Source: Methanobacteriota archaeon
Lineage (GTDB): Archaea; Thermoplasmatota; Poseidoniia; Poseidoniales; Poseidoniaceae
Assembly (NCBI GenBank): GCA_002719815.1
Contig: PBET01000025.1
Span: 1 to 64,000, forward strand
Direction of reading: 5' to 3'
DNA: 64,000 nt
Each line of letters opens with the position of its first letter. Position 1 is the first letter of the stretch. Under the pieces are notes generated by a model that was not told the origin of the DNA, did not search any database, and worked only from the letters and a program-made list of their open reading frames with translations. This document shows, piece after piece, positions 47,503 to 58,900 of this stretch. Position numbers and translations under genes: made by a program.

Positions 47503-48719
47503 TGGATTTGAAAAAATTAAGAGAAGATTTCCCTGCGTTATGTCTTGATAATCCAGTTGCCTACTTGGATAATGCTTGCGTTACGCTGCGACCTCATTCA
47601 GTTATCAACGCAATCTCGGACTACTACGTTCATTCACCAGGTTGTGGAGGACGATCGGTTCATCGCTACGGCACCGCTGTTTCGAAGACGATTGCGAATT
47701 CGAGAAAGACGCTCGCTGGTTTCTTCAATGCACCATCCGTGAACGAAATTATCTTCACTCGAAACGCCACGCATAGCTTGAATCAAGTGGCGAAAGGCCT
47801 GCATTGGAGCAAAGGTGATGTCGTTCTGACAACGGACCGTGAACATAACTCGAATCTAGTGCCTTGGTTACAACTTGAGGAAGAACAGGGTATCGACCAC
47901 CGTGTCGTTCCTTCAAACGCAGACAACACCTTCGACTTGGAAGCATTCGAGGCTATGTGTGCCGATGCTGGAAATCGTTTACGCATGGTTTCTGTCAGTC
48001 AAGTTGGCAACCTCGATGGTGTTGAAACACCCATTCGTGAAATCACAAAAATCGCCAAAGATTTCGATGCTCTCGTTTGCGTGGATGGAGCGCAATCTGC
48101 CCCACACATGCCTGTCGATGTTCAAGCGATGGGCATTGACTTCTTCGCCTTCTCAATACACAAGATGCTCGGCCCATCTGGAATGGGGGGATTGTGGGGG
48201 CGAGAAGACCTTCTCAACAGCATGCGAACCATCCAGTCGGGCGGTCAAACTGTGAAAACATCGCATTATGATGGCGTTGAATGGGCGAAGACGCCATCGA
48301 AATTCGAAGGTGGACTTGGTCATTTTGCAGGAATGATGGCAACCGGTGCAGCCATCGATTATCTAACAGGTTTGAACATGAACGAAGTCCATGAACACGA
48401 AATTCGACTCAATTCGATCATGTCAAACGGCGTGAAAGATTTGAATGGTGTATCGATTATTGGGCCTGAAGATCCTTCTCAGAGAGGTGGAATCTGTTCA
48501 CTTCTTCTCGATGAGCAACTCCCTGCTCACGACATTGCCTTACTTCTCGACGAAGTTGCTGGCGTCATGGTACGTTCAGGCCAACATTGTGTTCATTCAT
48601 GGTTTAATGATCGTGGATACAATGGCTCATTAAGGGCATCTGCCTACTTCTACAACACTGAGGAAGATGTTAAGCGATTTGTGGATACATTTTCAGAAGC
48701 AGTACAAGCGTTCCAATGA
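47496..48719 (+). CDS. Cysteine desulfurase/class V aminotransferase (SufS-like)
   Basis: 'AYLDNACVTLRPHSVINAISDYY', 'EIIFTRNATHSLNQVAKGL', 'VDGAQSAPHMPVDVQAMGIDFFAFSIHKMLGPSGMGGLWGRE', 'RSGQHCVHSWF'. Confidence 0.9.
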   Translation: MVMDLKKLREDFPALCLDNPVAYLDNACVTLRPHSVINAISDYYVHSPGCGGRSVHRYGTAVSKTIANSRKTLAGFFNAPSVNEIIFTRNATHSLNQVAKGLHWSKGDVVLTTDREHNSNLVPWLQLEEEQGIDHRVVPSNADNTFDLEAFEAMCADAGNRLRMVSVSQVGNLDGVETPIREITKIAKDFDALVCVDGAQSAPHMPVDVQAMGIDFFAFSIHKMLGPSGMGGLWGREDLLNSMRTIQSGGQTVKTSHYDGVEWAKTPSKFEGGLGHFAGMMATGAAIDYLTGLNMNEVHEHEIRLNSIMSNGVKDLNGVSIIGPEDPSQRGGICSLLLDEQLPAHDIALLLDEVAGVMVRSGQHCVHSWFNDRGYNGSLRASAYFYNTEEDVKRFVDTFSEAVQAFQ

Positions 48720-48728
48720 GGTCCGAGT

Positions 48729-49868
48729 ATGATGGATGAGAAGGAGACGAAGCCTGACTCCGTACCCTTATCTCCACAATTGGAGAAAGATTTGGAAGTG
48801 GTTCGCAAAATTGTCAGTGTTGCAATGGGAGCGTTACTGATTCTTGTCGCAGGATTTGCTTACAACATCATCGTCGGTGATGGACTTACATTCGTTCGGC
48901 CGAGTGAAGAATTGTTGGAATCTGAACAAGTCTACAAACAACTCATCAACAAACCGAGCGGACTTTCGGGTGAAGGTGTGAACGTTTGCATTGTTGATAC
49001 TGGATTGCAACTCAATCATCCTGACCTCGAAGGTTTTGATGTTGCAGGCTGGATGGATGTTGTTCAAGGTAAATCAAACCCATACGATGATAATGGCCAC
49101 GGTACAAATATGGCTGGAATCCTCATCGCTGATGGTTGGCTCGATGGTATTGCAAAGAATGTCAACCTGTATGTGACAAAGGCCCTTCTTGCAAATGGCT
49201 CAGGTTACGAAGAAGATGTTGTAGCAGGTATTGATTGGTGCATCAATCAAAACGTGAGCATCATTTCGTTATCACTCGGTGGTGGACAAGATCTATTCCC
49301 ACTTCTCGGTTCATCAGGACGTACCATCGAAGATTCGGTCAACGATGCAACTGCTAGGGGTATTTTCGTTGTCGCAGCAGCAGGAAATGATGGAGGCGAT
49401 GAGGATGATGGCGATGTCGCATCTCCAGGAAGTGAGCGACGCGTCATCTGTGTTGGAGGCGTGACACAATCAGGCGGCCATTGGTCGAAATCGTCCACAG
49501 GGAGCAATGGACCGAGTTTCTTACCTCCTAAATTACCACGAGGCGACCCTGACAAAAAGCCCGAACTTGTTGCACCTGCAAAAGAAGTACCAGTCTTGAA
49601 TACTGAGGGAACATGGTCGTCTGCAAGTGGAACCAGTGCTGCCACTGTTTACGTCACTGGAGCGTTAGCACTTCTTTTGGAAGCACATCCTGAGCTGGCA
49701 AGTAATGGATCAGATGGTGATGTTTCAACCATTGATCAAGTGAAAGACTGGATGATGCAAACGGTTCAACCCGAAGATGGACAGACCGGTCATGATGATA
49801 ATTATGGATATGGCCTACTCGATATTGAGGCACTTTTGGAGAAGGCTGAACAGGAATCTAGCGCTTGA
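48729..49868 (+). CDS. Subtilisin-like S8 serine peptidase with N-terminal TM
   Basis: 'VNVCIVDTGLQLNHPDL' (D), 'DDNGHGTNMAGI' (H), 'WSSASGTSAATVYVTGALALLL' (S). Confidence 0.92.
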   Translation: MMDEKETKPDSVPLSPQLEKDLEVVRKIVSVAMGALLILVAGFAYNIIVGDGLTFVRPSEELLESEQVYKQLINKPSGLSGEGVNVCIVDTGLQLNHPDLEGFDVAGWMDVVQGKSNPYDDNGHGTNMAGILIADGWLDGIAKNVNLYVTKALLANGSGYEEDVVAGIDWCINQNVSIISLSLGGGQDLFPLLGSSGRTIEDSVNDATARGIFVVAAAGNDGGDEDDGDVASPGSERRVICVGGVTQSGGHWSKSSTGSNGPSFLPPKLPRGDPDKKPELVAPAKEVPVLNTEGTWSSASGTSAATVYVTGALALLLEAHPELASNGSDGDVSTIDQVKDWMMQTVQPEDGQTGHDDNYGYGLLDIEALLEKAEQESSA

Positions 49869-50574
49869 AGAAAGCAACGATTGTTCCAGCAAATAAGGGA
49901 ACGAATGCAACATGATGTGTCGATTGAACACCGTGAATAAGTTCAATCCACGCATTGAATCCATCGACCTTTGCTTTCCCATCATCATCGAGTTCGTCAT
50001 AGTCGCCTACAGGCGTCTCGGGTTCGGTCGTATAGAGTACGCCATTGGCGGAAAGTAATTCGATTCCATAACGTAAATCTCGAGACAAATGCGCTAAAGG
50101 AGAGTCGATGATAATCGCATCATATTGTTCAGACAGTCGTCGTTCATCCGTACCAACACCAGATGCAGTTGTGAGTTTCCATGCTTGTTCCTCTGCGTAC
50201 AGTGTAGCAAAATCATTGACAATGATCGATGACCAATCCGATGCTTCATATCTTGACTGAAGACGATGGAGAATAACACCAAACTTGGCCCCTTGTTCAA
50301 TTATATCATAGCGTTCGATTGGTTCGTCATTGAACAAATCAAAGAGCCATGCTGAACGATGACCGATACTTCCACCAACTTCCAAGACACGTTTCGGATT
50401 TTGGCGTCCGATGGCATCTCGAAGTCGACGAAGCACTGAGATCGACCATGTTGAGAGACCCATATGCTCCAGTTGTGTTGCAATGTTTGCTGCAATTTCA
50501 GGTTCATCACGTGAACGCTCAGGATCTGCATTGAGTAAACTTGGCAGAACTTGGTCACGCGACACTTCGCTCAT
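49858..50574 (-). CDS. O-methyltransferase-like SAM-dependent methyltransferase
   Basis: 'RLRDAIGRQNPKRVLEVGGSIGHRSAWLF', 'YDAIIIDSPLAHLSRDLRYGIELLSANGVLYTTE'. Confidence 0.75.
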   Translation of the reverse strand: MSEVSRDQVLPSLLNADPERSRDEPEIAANIATQLEHMGLSTWSISVLRRLRDAIGRQNPKRVLEVGGSIGHRSAWLFDLFNDEPIERYDIIEQGAKFGVILHRLQSRYEASDWSSIIVNDFATLYAEEQAWKLTTASGVGTDERRLSEQYDAIIIDSPLAHLSRDLRYGIELLSANGVLYTTEPETPVGDYDELDDDGKAKVDGFNAWIELIHGVQSTHHVAFVPLFAGTIVAFFKR

Positions 50575-50642
50575 GGCACGCCTTCATTGCATTTTGTTTT
50601 GAACGCTGTGCCCGAACCACATGCGGTGGATTCAAAGGGGAA

Positions 50643-51434
50643 ATGACTCAGCCCGAACTGAGTAGCATGGACGATGACTTCGATGAGGACGACTTCGATG
50701 AAGACGAAGTCATGGAGAATGCGGTTCTCTGTCCAACATGTGAAGATGTGACGGGGCATCAAATCCTCAGGCAAAAAGAAATTGGCCGCGGGATGGATTA
50801 TCTACTACGTTGTGAAGAATGCTCAGCCGTTCATGAACTACAATTTCGCCCACCTCCATTGAAGAGAGTGCCCTTCATGTTGACCGACGGACCGAGCTCT
50901 TACATGGCTACAATCGACTTGGATGCAGATGAGTGGCTTGAGAACAACGATGTCTTTGAGCATGATGAGATGGCATGGAGAATTACACGACTGGAGACCG
51001 AGGATGGAGTCACCGAAGCGGTTGAAGCCTCCAAACTCATACGTGCTGTTGCGCTTCGCCAAGATATGCATCGTGTGAAAATAACCAAGACGCGCGGAGA
51101 CATTTCCACACCTGATGTACTCATCGTCGAGGATGGAACGCAATTTAAGGCTGGAACCATTCTTGAGATAGGGGTTCAAACATGGAGGATTCGAGCGATT
51201 CATACTGGGGAAGGGCGTACGCTCAGAGGTACGGTTGATGCTTCATTGATCAAGCGAATGTATCTCCATGAACCACCCCGACCAGAACGATTTGAGCCGA
51301 AAACGCCTCGAGAGCGTCGACAGGCATGGAAAGAAGGTCGGCTTGGTTTCAATCCAAACCCAATTCTACCGAAGGAGTACATCAAAAAACGTGTCAAACC
51401 TTCGAATCGACGAAAGAAGAAGCCACGAAAGTAA
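50643..51434 (+). CDS. HVO_0476 family zinc-finger protein
   Basis: 'VLCPTCEDVTGHQILRQKEIGRGMDYLLRCEECSAVHEL', 'MYLHEPPRPERFEPKTPRERRQAWKEGRLG'. Acidic N-terminal repeat 'DDDFDEDDFDEDE'. Confidence 0.8.
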   Translation: MTQPELSSMDDDFDEDDFDEDEVMENAVLCPTCEDVTGHQILRQKEIGRGMDYLLRCEECSAVHELQFRPPPLKRVPFMLTDGPSSYMATIDLDADEWLENNDVFEHDEMAWRITRLETEDGVTEAVEASKLIRAVALRQDMHRVKITKTRGDISTPDVLIVEDGTQFKAGTILEIGVQTWRIRAIHTGEGRTLRGTVDASLIKRMYLHEPPRPERFEPKTPRERRQAWKEGRLGFNPNPILPKEYIKKRVKPSNRRKKKPRK

Positions 51435-52403
51435 TCATGGACGATTTGTCCATGGCATCAGGAATGCCTTTGCAATCTGCAAACCGATCGTAGGATTTTC
51501 TTGAAGACGACGAATACTGTATTCGTACCATTTTTCACCATATGGAATGTAGACACGGGTGCGATGACCTTGTTTGGTTAATTTTCTACGCATCGGTCCT
51601 CGAACACCAAGGAGCATTTGGAATTCGTAACCCGGGCCCTTGCCACGACGCTGTGCTCCAGCGTTTTCTCGGGGGTCTTCCAAATTCGGACCCATCTTGA
51701 ATTCGTTCAAGACATCCAATGTGTAGTTCACCACAGGAATATCATGGGATGCAATTCCAACATATGCGCCATGTTCAAGCGCCATACGAATGGCTTCGTT
51801 TGTTTTTGTACGAATGTCATTCTTGGATGTGTAAGCAATGGACTCAGGTTCTAAGTAAATGCCTTTGCATATGCGATAATCGGCATCAGGACCAATCGCT
51901 TTTGCAACGTCATCGATGTCATCGGGTGTACGATGCAAGCGACCCTGGAGAACTGTCCCCACGTTGGTTAAGCCCTTCGCATGCAAATCCAAAACAACCT
52001 GTATGGTTTCTGTCGTGACCCTATGGTCTTCCATGTCAAGGCGTACAAACATATCGTGCTCTGAGGCTTGTTGTACCAATGATTCGATGTTTTCCATTCC
52101 CTTTTCTTTATCAATAAGGAGTCCAAATGCTGTTGGCTTGATCGATAGATTCGCGTCCAAATTCTGCTCTACGATGGCATGCATGACTCGAACGTATTCA
52201 TCGAGAAAATACTGCGCTTCGTCGAGCGAGGAGATTTCTTCTCCCAGAACATCGATTGTGAAGCAAGCGCCTTCGGATTCAAGCCGCTTCATGACTCTGA
52301 CAGCATCGTCGAGTGTTGCACCTGCAACATACCTTCGCGAAACCCATCGAACGAACCAACGTGGCATGCGAAGTGTCATCGCAACAATGAGTTTTGACAG
52401 CAT
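51435..52403 (-). CDS. Proline dehydrogenase
   Basis: 'LSIKPTAFGL', 'DMFVRLDMEDHRVTTETIQVVLDLH', 'VGTVLQGRLHRTPDDIDDV', 'YRICKGIYLEPESIAY', 'FQMLLGVRGPMRRKL', 'RVYIPYGEKWYEYSIRRLQENP'. Start at internal Met. Confidence 0.92.
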   Translation of the reverse strand: MLSKLIVAMTLRMPRWFVRWVSRRYVAGATLDDAVRVMKRLESEGACFTIDVLGEEISSLDEAQYFLDEYVRVMHAIVEQNLDANLSIKPTAFGLLIDKEKGMENIESLVQQASEHDMFVRLDMEDHRVTTETIQVVLDLHAKGLTNVGTVLQGRLHRTPDDIDDVAKAIGPDADYRICKGIYLEPESIAYTSKNDIRTKTNEAIRMALEHGAYVGIASHDIPVVNYTLDVLNEFKMGPNLEDPRENAGAQRRGKGPGYEFQMLLGVRGPMRRKLTKQGHRTRVYIPYGEKWYEYSIRRLQENPTIGLQIAKAFLMPWTNRP

Positions 52404-52419
52404 GACGACCCCTCGTTGC

Positions 52420-53382
52420 TTACGGCTCAATTTGGCATCCTTTGACCATTTCCAAGAACGCATTAGACTTTACAACTTCAATACCAAGATCTTCAAGGTA
52501 CGCATAAATGAGCTGTCGTTGCCAACCCTTGAATGATTTCTTCTCCACGTTGCAAACAATTTGCCCTCCTGGATAGGCACAACTTGTTGAGGAAAGTGCA
52601 GCATCGATTGACTGTTTCCAAAGAGTTCCCGGGTCTTCTTGCGTACCAAATGGTAGTGAATGATTAGCCAGCATATGCCCTAACCACACATTTGGTTCGA
52701 GCGCTAATTTGTTGGCTTTTGGAGCATAATGACCGCCACCGAGTGTGATCAATACTGGATGACCGTCAAATGATGAATGCCATTCACCATGCGAAGGCTT
52801 GTTGTTCAAACCCAGACCTTCATGGATGACCTCTGCCAACAGCTGAGCAGCTTCTTCGTTCGGCCAATAAGGTTCAGTCGAACCGACCTCAATGAAGAGA
52901 CTCGGTACATTGAGAATTGGTCCATGATGTGTAACTTCAAGGGAGAGGGAAAATTCAGGAATTGCTTGTGCATTCCATTTTTGATGAAGGAGTCGCCACC
53001 ATGAAGCAATTCGTGGATTTGGAGGAGGTGCAAATCCAGATTTCCCGCCAAACGGTGGCTCATCATCGAGAGGATGATGTGGAACACCAATGGGATGCAG
53101 GGTTAAACAGGGTTTGCCACTTTTTGCTGCATGACGGGATGGGAAGATGACTTCGTTCACAATCTCCCCTGTGGCCTGTTCCCACCGTTTGTCAAGATCA
53201 TCTTGCCAAAGGATTCGGTTCGGAAGAAACCACATGCGTACGTGTTGATTGGAATATGATGGAAGTGATTCGACTTCAGGAACTTGTTGCCAACCGTCCA
53301 TCTCGAGAAGATACTTGGCCTGGTTGGCAGAAGCGATATCGTCATTGTTGACTGCAATGAGAACCACTTCGGCCATGGACAA
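52420..53382 (-). CDS. dtdA: D-aminoacyl-tRNA deacylase (archaeal DtdA/GEK1 family)
   Basis: 'SRHAAKSGKPCLTLHPIGVP', 'FSLSLEVTHHGPILNVPSLFIEVGSTEPYWPNEEAAQLLAEVI', 'LITLGGGHYAPKANKLAL'. Confidence 0.92.
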   Translation of the reverse strand: MSMAEVVLIAVNNDDIASANQAKYLLEMDGWQQVPEVESLPSYSNQHVRMWFLPNRILWQDDLDKRWEQATGEIVNEVIFPSRHAAKSGKPCLTLHPIGVPHHPLDDEPPFGGKSGFAPPPNPRIASWWRLLHQKWNAQAIPEFSLSLEVTHHGPILNVPSLFIEVGSTEPYWPNEEAAQLLAEVIHEGLGLNNKPSHGEWHSSFDGHPVLITLGGGHYAPKANKLALEPNVWLGHMLANHSLPFGTQEDPGTLWKQSIDAALSSTSCAYPGGQIVCNVEKKSFKGWQRQLIYAYLEDLGIEVVKSNAFLEMVKGCQIEP

Positions 53383-53427
53383 ACCAAGCGCACGGACTTC
53401 TTCAAAGCGAGTATTGACAAGGAAGCA

Positions 53428-54387
53428 ATGTTTGGTTTGAACATGGGCGAAGGCACAGATTCAATCCACCTTCCCTTCCGTGCGCTCAAAATCATGAAGA
53501 CACCTGATGTCGAAGATGTCTATGCCATAGCGATTGGCGTTGATGGAGAACTCTGTCGACTTGATAGCGAATGGCAACCTATCGAAGTGCATGCAAGGCC
53601 TTTTCCAATGTCCATTAAAGACTCGATCATCGTCGGTGAATATCTCATTGCAACGTGGATTGATCGTGAGTTATTGATTGCGCGAATGGGTTGTTTACCC
53701 CTCGATGAGCCGTTCAAGGAGGGTGTTGAACGAGGCGATTTGCGAACTGCTCGTAACCTTGATCAAGCGATTCTCCCCGCAGGTGCAACGTGGGCACATG
53801 TCCTCGATGCGGAACCACTTGCCATGACCAATATGGATGATGGGTTCGTTTTCGTCCTTTGGAATCGTGGAATCTATGGTTTCAATGTGAATGGTGTTGA
53901 ACGATGGCGGGCTCCGCCACCAGAATGGCCTGAATTATCAAAACTTCCAATGAGCCAGGAAACCGTTGACCTGTTCGAAACAGAAACGACAATCGAAGTC
54001 TGGTCAAGAGCTGGTGGATGTCTACGATTATCCAAAGCAAATGGAAGCCAAATTGGAGGAGGACATTTTGACCTTGAAGGATCGCTATCAAGCGTGTATG
54101 GAACATCATCCTCACGCCTGTTGTTGCTCAATGATGGACGATGTTACCTCTATCATGGTGGAGAAAAAGTAGCCGATTTATCGACTCAAGGGCCAATTCA
54201 GCATGCGTTGTATATCGATAATTCAACATGGATTCTCTCGGGTTGGAGAGAAGAGATTCTATTGGAAGAGTCGAGTGTAAAAACTCAGAAGCAAGACGAG
54301 GTTGTTGTACAACACATCATCAACGATGAGCAACTATGGTTGCTTACAAACGATGGTATGTTGCATCATTCGATTTTAACCGAATGA
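53428..54387 (+). CDS. Hypothetical protein, possible beta-propeller
   Basis: Repeated blade-like segments ('[24 protein letters not shown]', '[24 protein letters not shown]', '[22 protein letters not shown]'). Start taken inside the 367-aa ORF to clear divergent dtdA. Confidence 0.6.
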   Translation: MFGLNMGEGTDSIHLPFRALKIMKTPDVEDVYAIAIGVDGELCRLDSEWQPIEVHARPFPMSIKDSIIVGEYLIATWIDRELLIARMGCLPLDEPFKEGVERGDLRTARNLDQAILPAGATWAHVLDAEPLAMTNMDDGFVFVLWNRGIYGFNVNGVERWRAPPPEWPELSKLPMSQETVDLFETETTIEVWSRAGGCLRLSKANGSQIGGGHFDLEGSLSSVYGTSSSRLLLLNDGRCYLYHGGEKVADLSTQGPIQHALYIDNSTWILSGWREEILLEESSVKTQKQDEVVVQHIINDEQLWLLTNDGMLHHSILTE

Positions 54388-54536
54388 CCGCATCGACCAC
54401 AGGTCTTGCGATCAGCGTGTACAGCGAGGAAAACACCGGGCCCACATACAGGACAGTGTTCGGCTTTACGTTCAAGTGTACCGTCTTCCGCAATGGCATA
54501 CTTTGACCACTTTGCATTTGGGTTTGGTTCGCCCAT
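54366..54536 (-). CDS. rps27ae: 30S ribosomal protein S27ae
   Basis: 56 aa, not in the supplied ORF track: [57 protein letters not shown]4 zinc ribbon; downstream of S24e. Confidence 0.88.
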   Translation of the reverse strand: MGEPNPNAKWSKYAIAEDGTLERKAEHCPVCGPGVFLAVHADRKTCGRCGHSVKIE

Positions 54537-54874
54537 CATTCACCACCATCCTGTGCTTCTTCTGCTACTTCTTCCGCTTCTTCTGTAGCGTTACCACTTC
54601 GGAATCCCTTGTGGCGTTCGTGAATGTATTCAGGTTCAACACGCATGGCTTCTGCTGAATCGTAAATTAAAGCGACACCTGTTGTGAGCGCTTGACCATA
54701 ACGAGTTTTGCAGTTCTTTACAACAATGAAATCCGGGTTGGAACCTGGCTCAAGTGTCTTCACGAGATCCATAACCTCTTTCTTCGATGGTGTCTTCGAA
54801 CCCTTGTGATTCCACTTAAAATCAATTTCAACTCGGCTGAGAAGTTTGTTTTCTGTTCGGCTTACAATTTCCAT
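54536..54874 (-). CDS. rps24e: 30S ribosomal protein S24e
   Basis: '[38 protein letters not shown]...[23 protein letters not shown]'. Confidence 0.93.
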   Translation of the reverse strand: MEIVSRTENKLLSRVEIDFKWNHKGSKTPSKKEVMDLVKTLEPGSNPDFIVVKNCKTRYGQALTTGVALIYDSAEAMRVEPEYIHERHKGFRSGNATEEAEEVAEEAQDGGE

Positions 54875-54887
54875 TCCATCGTCCTCC

Positions 54888-55091
54888 TTATCGGATGTTT
54901 ACCTTGAGTGCATAGTGACCTGGTTGTGTAATGTTCAAACGTTCTGCAATCTCAGAACGTGATGGATGAATGATAATGACATAGCCTTGCCAATCGGTGG
55001 TTGTTTGTGCGGAAGGTTGTCGAGGACATTGGTCAACACCATCTTCTAGGATAAGACCACATTCACCGCATGCGTAAGGTTTCTTTGCCAT
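54888..55091 (-). CDS. spt4: Transcription elongation factor Spt4 (RpoE'')
   Basis: 'YACGECGLILEDGVDQCPRQPSAQTTTDWQGYVIIIHPSRSEIAERLNITQPGHYALKV'. Start at internal Met. Confidence 0.93.
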   Translation of the reverse strand: MAKKPYACGECGLILEDGVDQCPRQPSAQTTTDWQGYVIIIHPSRSEIAERLNITQPGHYALKVNIR

Positions 55092-55092
55092 T

Positions 55093-55644
55093 TCACTCAC
55101 CTGTTTCTCCAAGCCATTCTAATGAACCAAGTCCTGGTTGCTTGCATGTAAGTCCAATCTTTGAACGACGTGGATCTGTCGTATCTGGAGAGAGCGATAC
55201 AATTCGTGCACGAATTGCAGTACCAATGCCCAAGCGCTTGTCATCATTTCGACCTGAAATTGTACCGGCACCTACGTTAACCTCGACTTGATCATCAAGG
55301 ATTTGTGACTTGTGGAGCAAGGCTTCCATTGGTCCGATTCGAACGAACGCACCGAATTCATTGACTTCTGAAATTGCACCTTCAACAACTTCGTAATCGT
55401 CCATGCAAAAGAGGAGAGCATCGAATCGAACTCGCTGGTAAATAGCTCCGTCGCCGTGAATGATTCGGCCACGGCCAAGAGGTGTGTGGTTGCTTGTGAC
55501 TAGAATGAATCGGTTTTGGTCATCAAATCGACCTTCGAATGCAGTCATGGCCAATCGATCGATGTGTTGATCAAGAGATTGGCCTTTCTTCATGTACTCC
55601 GCAGGGATACGGATGGTATCCTCTTTTGTGACAATCTTGTACAT
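55093..55644 (-). CDS. rpo7: DNA-directed RNA polymerase subunit Rpo7/E'
   Basis: 'MYKIVTKEDTIRIPAEYM...FDALLFCMDDYEVVEGAISEVNEFGAFVRIGPMEALLHKSQILDD'. Start at internal Met. Confidence 0.95.
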   Translation of the reverse strand: MYKIVTKEDTIRIPAEYMKKGQSLDQHIDRLAMTAFEGRFDDQNRFILVTSNHTPLGRGRIIHGDGAIYQRVRFDALLFCMDDYEVVEGAISEVNEFGAFVRIGPMEALLHKSQILDDQVEVNVGAGTISGRNDDKRLGIGTAIRARIVSLSPDTTDPRRSKIGLTCKQPGLGSLEWLGETGE

Positions 55645-55912
55645 TTTCGTTCCTCTCCTTTCGGATTCTCTCACCGATGAAATGAAGGAAGAAGGCAAAG
55701 CCTTTCCGTCCTTCACCGGCTTTCGCCTCAGGAGAGAAGTTAACCGAAGTCATTTTGCCCACAGTCGACCCCTATATGAAGCCCACGGATTCGGCTTGGC
55801 CGGAATATCATCCAAAATAGCACGATGAAGGCCGAAAAATGCCTTCAAAATACAAGCCTTTTGATGCTCATAGAGCAAAACAATAACAACCCCTCATGAT
55901 AGAACATAAACA

Positions 55913-58900
55913 ATGGGTAGCGATAGCCATTCCAGAGTTCGCCATCAACTCTGTGCCATCGGCATCATTTTGTTGATGCTCACAGTATCGCTAACACAAA
56001 TTCAATTCTCCAATCTGAACGAGCAAGAGACGGTGAGTTTCTCCAATAACCAACCATGGGACGACTTGGAACAACCATGGGGTCAATATGGTGGCTCAGC
56101 GACACGTAACGGTTCAATGCCAACCCATAGTGCCACTTCAGGATCGATGTTGAGCATCGATGACCCAGTCATCAACTGGGTTGCATTGGATGACAGCATC
56201 GGTTCCGATGCTTATGGATCCATTATCGGTGATTTTTCGGCCAGTTTATCTGCTACAGATGGCGCCTATGAACGGTGTAATCCACTGGGTCTCTATGCAG
56301 TAATCTTGCATGAAAGTACATCAACGTCCTCGACAAAATTATCTCTTTATTCAGGAGATGATGCAGAGCTTGCTTGGCAAGTGAATTTAGGAGATACGCG
56401 TTCTGCTCGCTCGACGCCTGTTCTGGCAGACATTGACCAAGATGGTGATATCGAAATTATCGTTGCGTATGATACAGATAGCTCGATACAAGTCGATGCT
56501 TGGTCGCCCGAACTTGCCTGTGATGAGTCTGGATGGGAAAGTGGAGGGCATTCCAACGAATTGCTCTGGTCATGGACAAGTACCGATTATCGCATTGGAA
56601 TCACGAGCCCACACTTCCAAACCAGACAAAGCAACCACCTTTCAGTCACACAACCACTTCTTGCAGATCTTGAACTCGATGGACAGCCAGAACTCGTACT
56701 CACCGTTGTCGATACCACAACCGATGACCCTCACATGGTGAGTCTGCTGCTCGGTGCGAACACTCCAACAGAAATGTGGGATGTTACCCTTGACCGAGGA
56801 ACGCACCCCAGTGACCCAGCATGGGCTCAACTCGACGGAGAGAACTCCGTTGTTCTTGCAACGACAATTGACGAGAATTCTGGCAACATGTGGATTTGGA
56901 GGATTGATGGAAGCACCGGTTCCAACGATTGGGGGCGTGTGGCGATTTCTGGAACAGATACCGACTCTGATGCTCCACGATTGCGCCTACCGAGTCCAGT
57001 TGTTGTCCAACTCGATGGAGATACTGCACCTGAGATGATTCTTACCGTCCCAACCGATGCGAACGGACGCACAGTTGGACTCGGAGCTCGATTTATTGGC
57101 ATGGAGTTGACTTCGACCCAAGAGATTTTCACGTTCCGTGCAAGGAATGGATACGCTGATGCGCCACCACTTCCAATCGACTTGGACAATAACGGGGTGC
57201 ACGATCGATTATGTTGGACAACATGGTACTCGGCATCATCGGTTAGTTTCGATCGAGAAGGGATGGTTGGATGTCACGACATCACCGATGACCCTCCATC
57301 TGAGAATTGGTACAAGACGATGAACCGTGGAGGCTCTGGCAACGATAACGATGAAATCGCAGTTTCCCCACCAATTTGGATGGACATTGACGGCGAGAAT
57401 GAGCCAGAAATTGTTGTCGCCTTTGGTCGCCGAATTTTCGCATACGATGGCGAAACCGGATTTGCGAACGAAGTTTCCGAAGGATGGGATGAACCATTAT
57501 CGATGCCTCATCGAGTTTGGTCAGCACCAGCGATAGCAGATCTTGATGGAGATGGTTATCTCGACATTTTATACGGCGACACGTTGGTTTCTCAACGGAT
57601 GCTTGACCTTGCACCATTGGCCGATGGGAATGGCATTTCGTTCAATCCTGCCTCACCAGACCCTGGCCAGACATTGACTGTAACAGGACAATTTGCGAAC
57701 GTAGGAACATGGGAAAACGAGGATAGCATCGATTGTTCACTGTACATGAATGGCCAAGAGATTCGAAGAGTTCGGTTCAATGAACTTCAACCCCTTTCCC
57801 CTACTGGAGAAGGAGGGCCTGCAACGTTCAGTGTCGATGTTACTGCTTCCCTCGGAACACATACGTTCGAGTTGGTACTCGACATCAATGGAAACCTGAC
57901 TGAAGCAAGGGAAGACAACAATGTAGCGTATGCGAATTTATCGGTTGTTGAACCCTATGCAGTGTCCATACAGAGCCCAGAAACTGTTCCAAGGATTGAA
58001 CCAGGAACGACCGAAGTTGTGGATGTTACAGTTACTGCAACAGGTTCTCGAACGGCCAACTGGAATATTACCTATGATACATCGAATCTTCCTGATGACT
58101 GGACGGTACAGCCAGAAACTGGTTCAACGCTTCTGAATGTTGAGCTAACGCCTGCAGTACCAATCGTCATACCATTCATTGCAACACTTCCGTCCGATGC
58201 ACTCGGAGATGAAGATGGATTCATTGAAGTTCGAGCAACGCTTACGTCCGATCCCAGTGTAGAAGCCGTTGCCTGGATTGCGATCGAAGCACTTCGGACA
58301 CGAGGCCTATCGTTGGTAGGGCCAACTGGTCTAGCTTCATCACAAGGCTATGGCATTCCAGGCTACAATGCAGAAGCCTATGTTTTGATTGAAAATCTTG
58401 GTAATGCTGTTGAAACGACCACCTCCATCGATTGGACGAATCCATCATGGGGAGGAACACCTGTACTGTTCGATGGCTCCAGCAATGTGTATTCAATTAC
58501 GCTCCAGCCCGGTGAAAAAAAGGAATTACAAATCCACCTTAATGTTCCGTCTTCAACGTCCCTTGGTTCTGTAACATCAACCACCCTTACCACGTGCATA
58601 GGAAGTGGCGATGACACGCTATGTCGCTCACTTAGCGCCAATTTCACAGCTGTAGGTGCGCATGCATCGCCAACACATATTCGAACGGTTCCAGATACGA
58701 CACATCAATTTGAATTCAGGATGTTGCTTCCTCAATCTGGAACATTGAGTTGGGATTTGAATCAAGCCAATATTGCCTTACCAAATTGGCACTGGAATGT
58801 TTCGGGCGGGGGAATGTTGCAAAATGGAATCCTAACAGCCACTGGAACATCCAATTCATATCATACTGTTCAACTTGAATTGTACATTCCTCCCAATGCC

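Noticed and set aside
55765-55912. TATA-like 'CCTATATGAAG' between rpo7 and the giant surface gene as a divergent promoter
   Set aside because: More than 120 nt from either start codon and no clear BRE; assignment would be guesswork.
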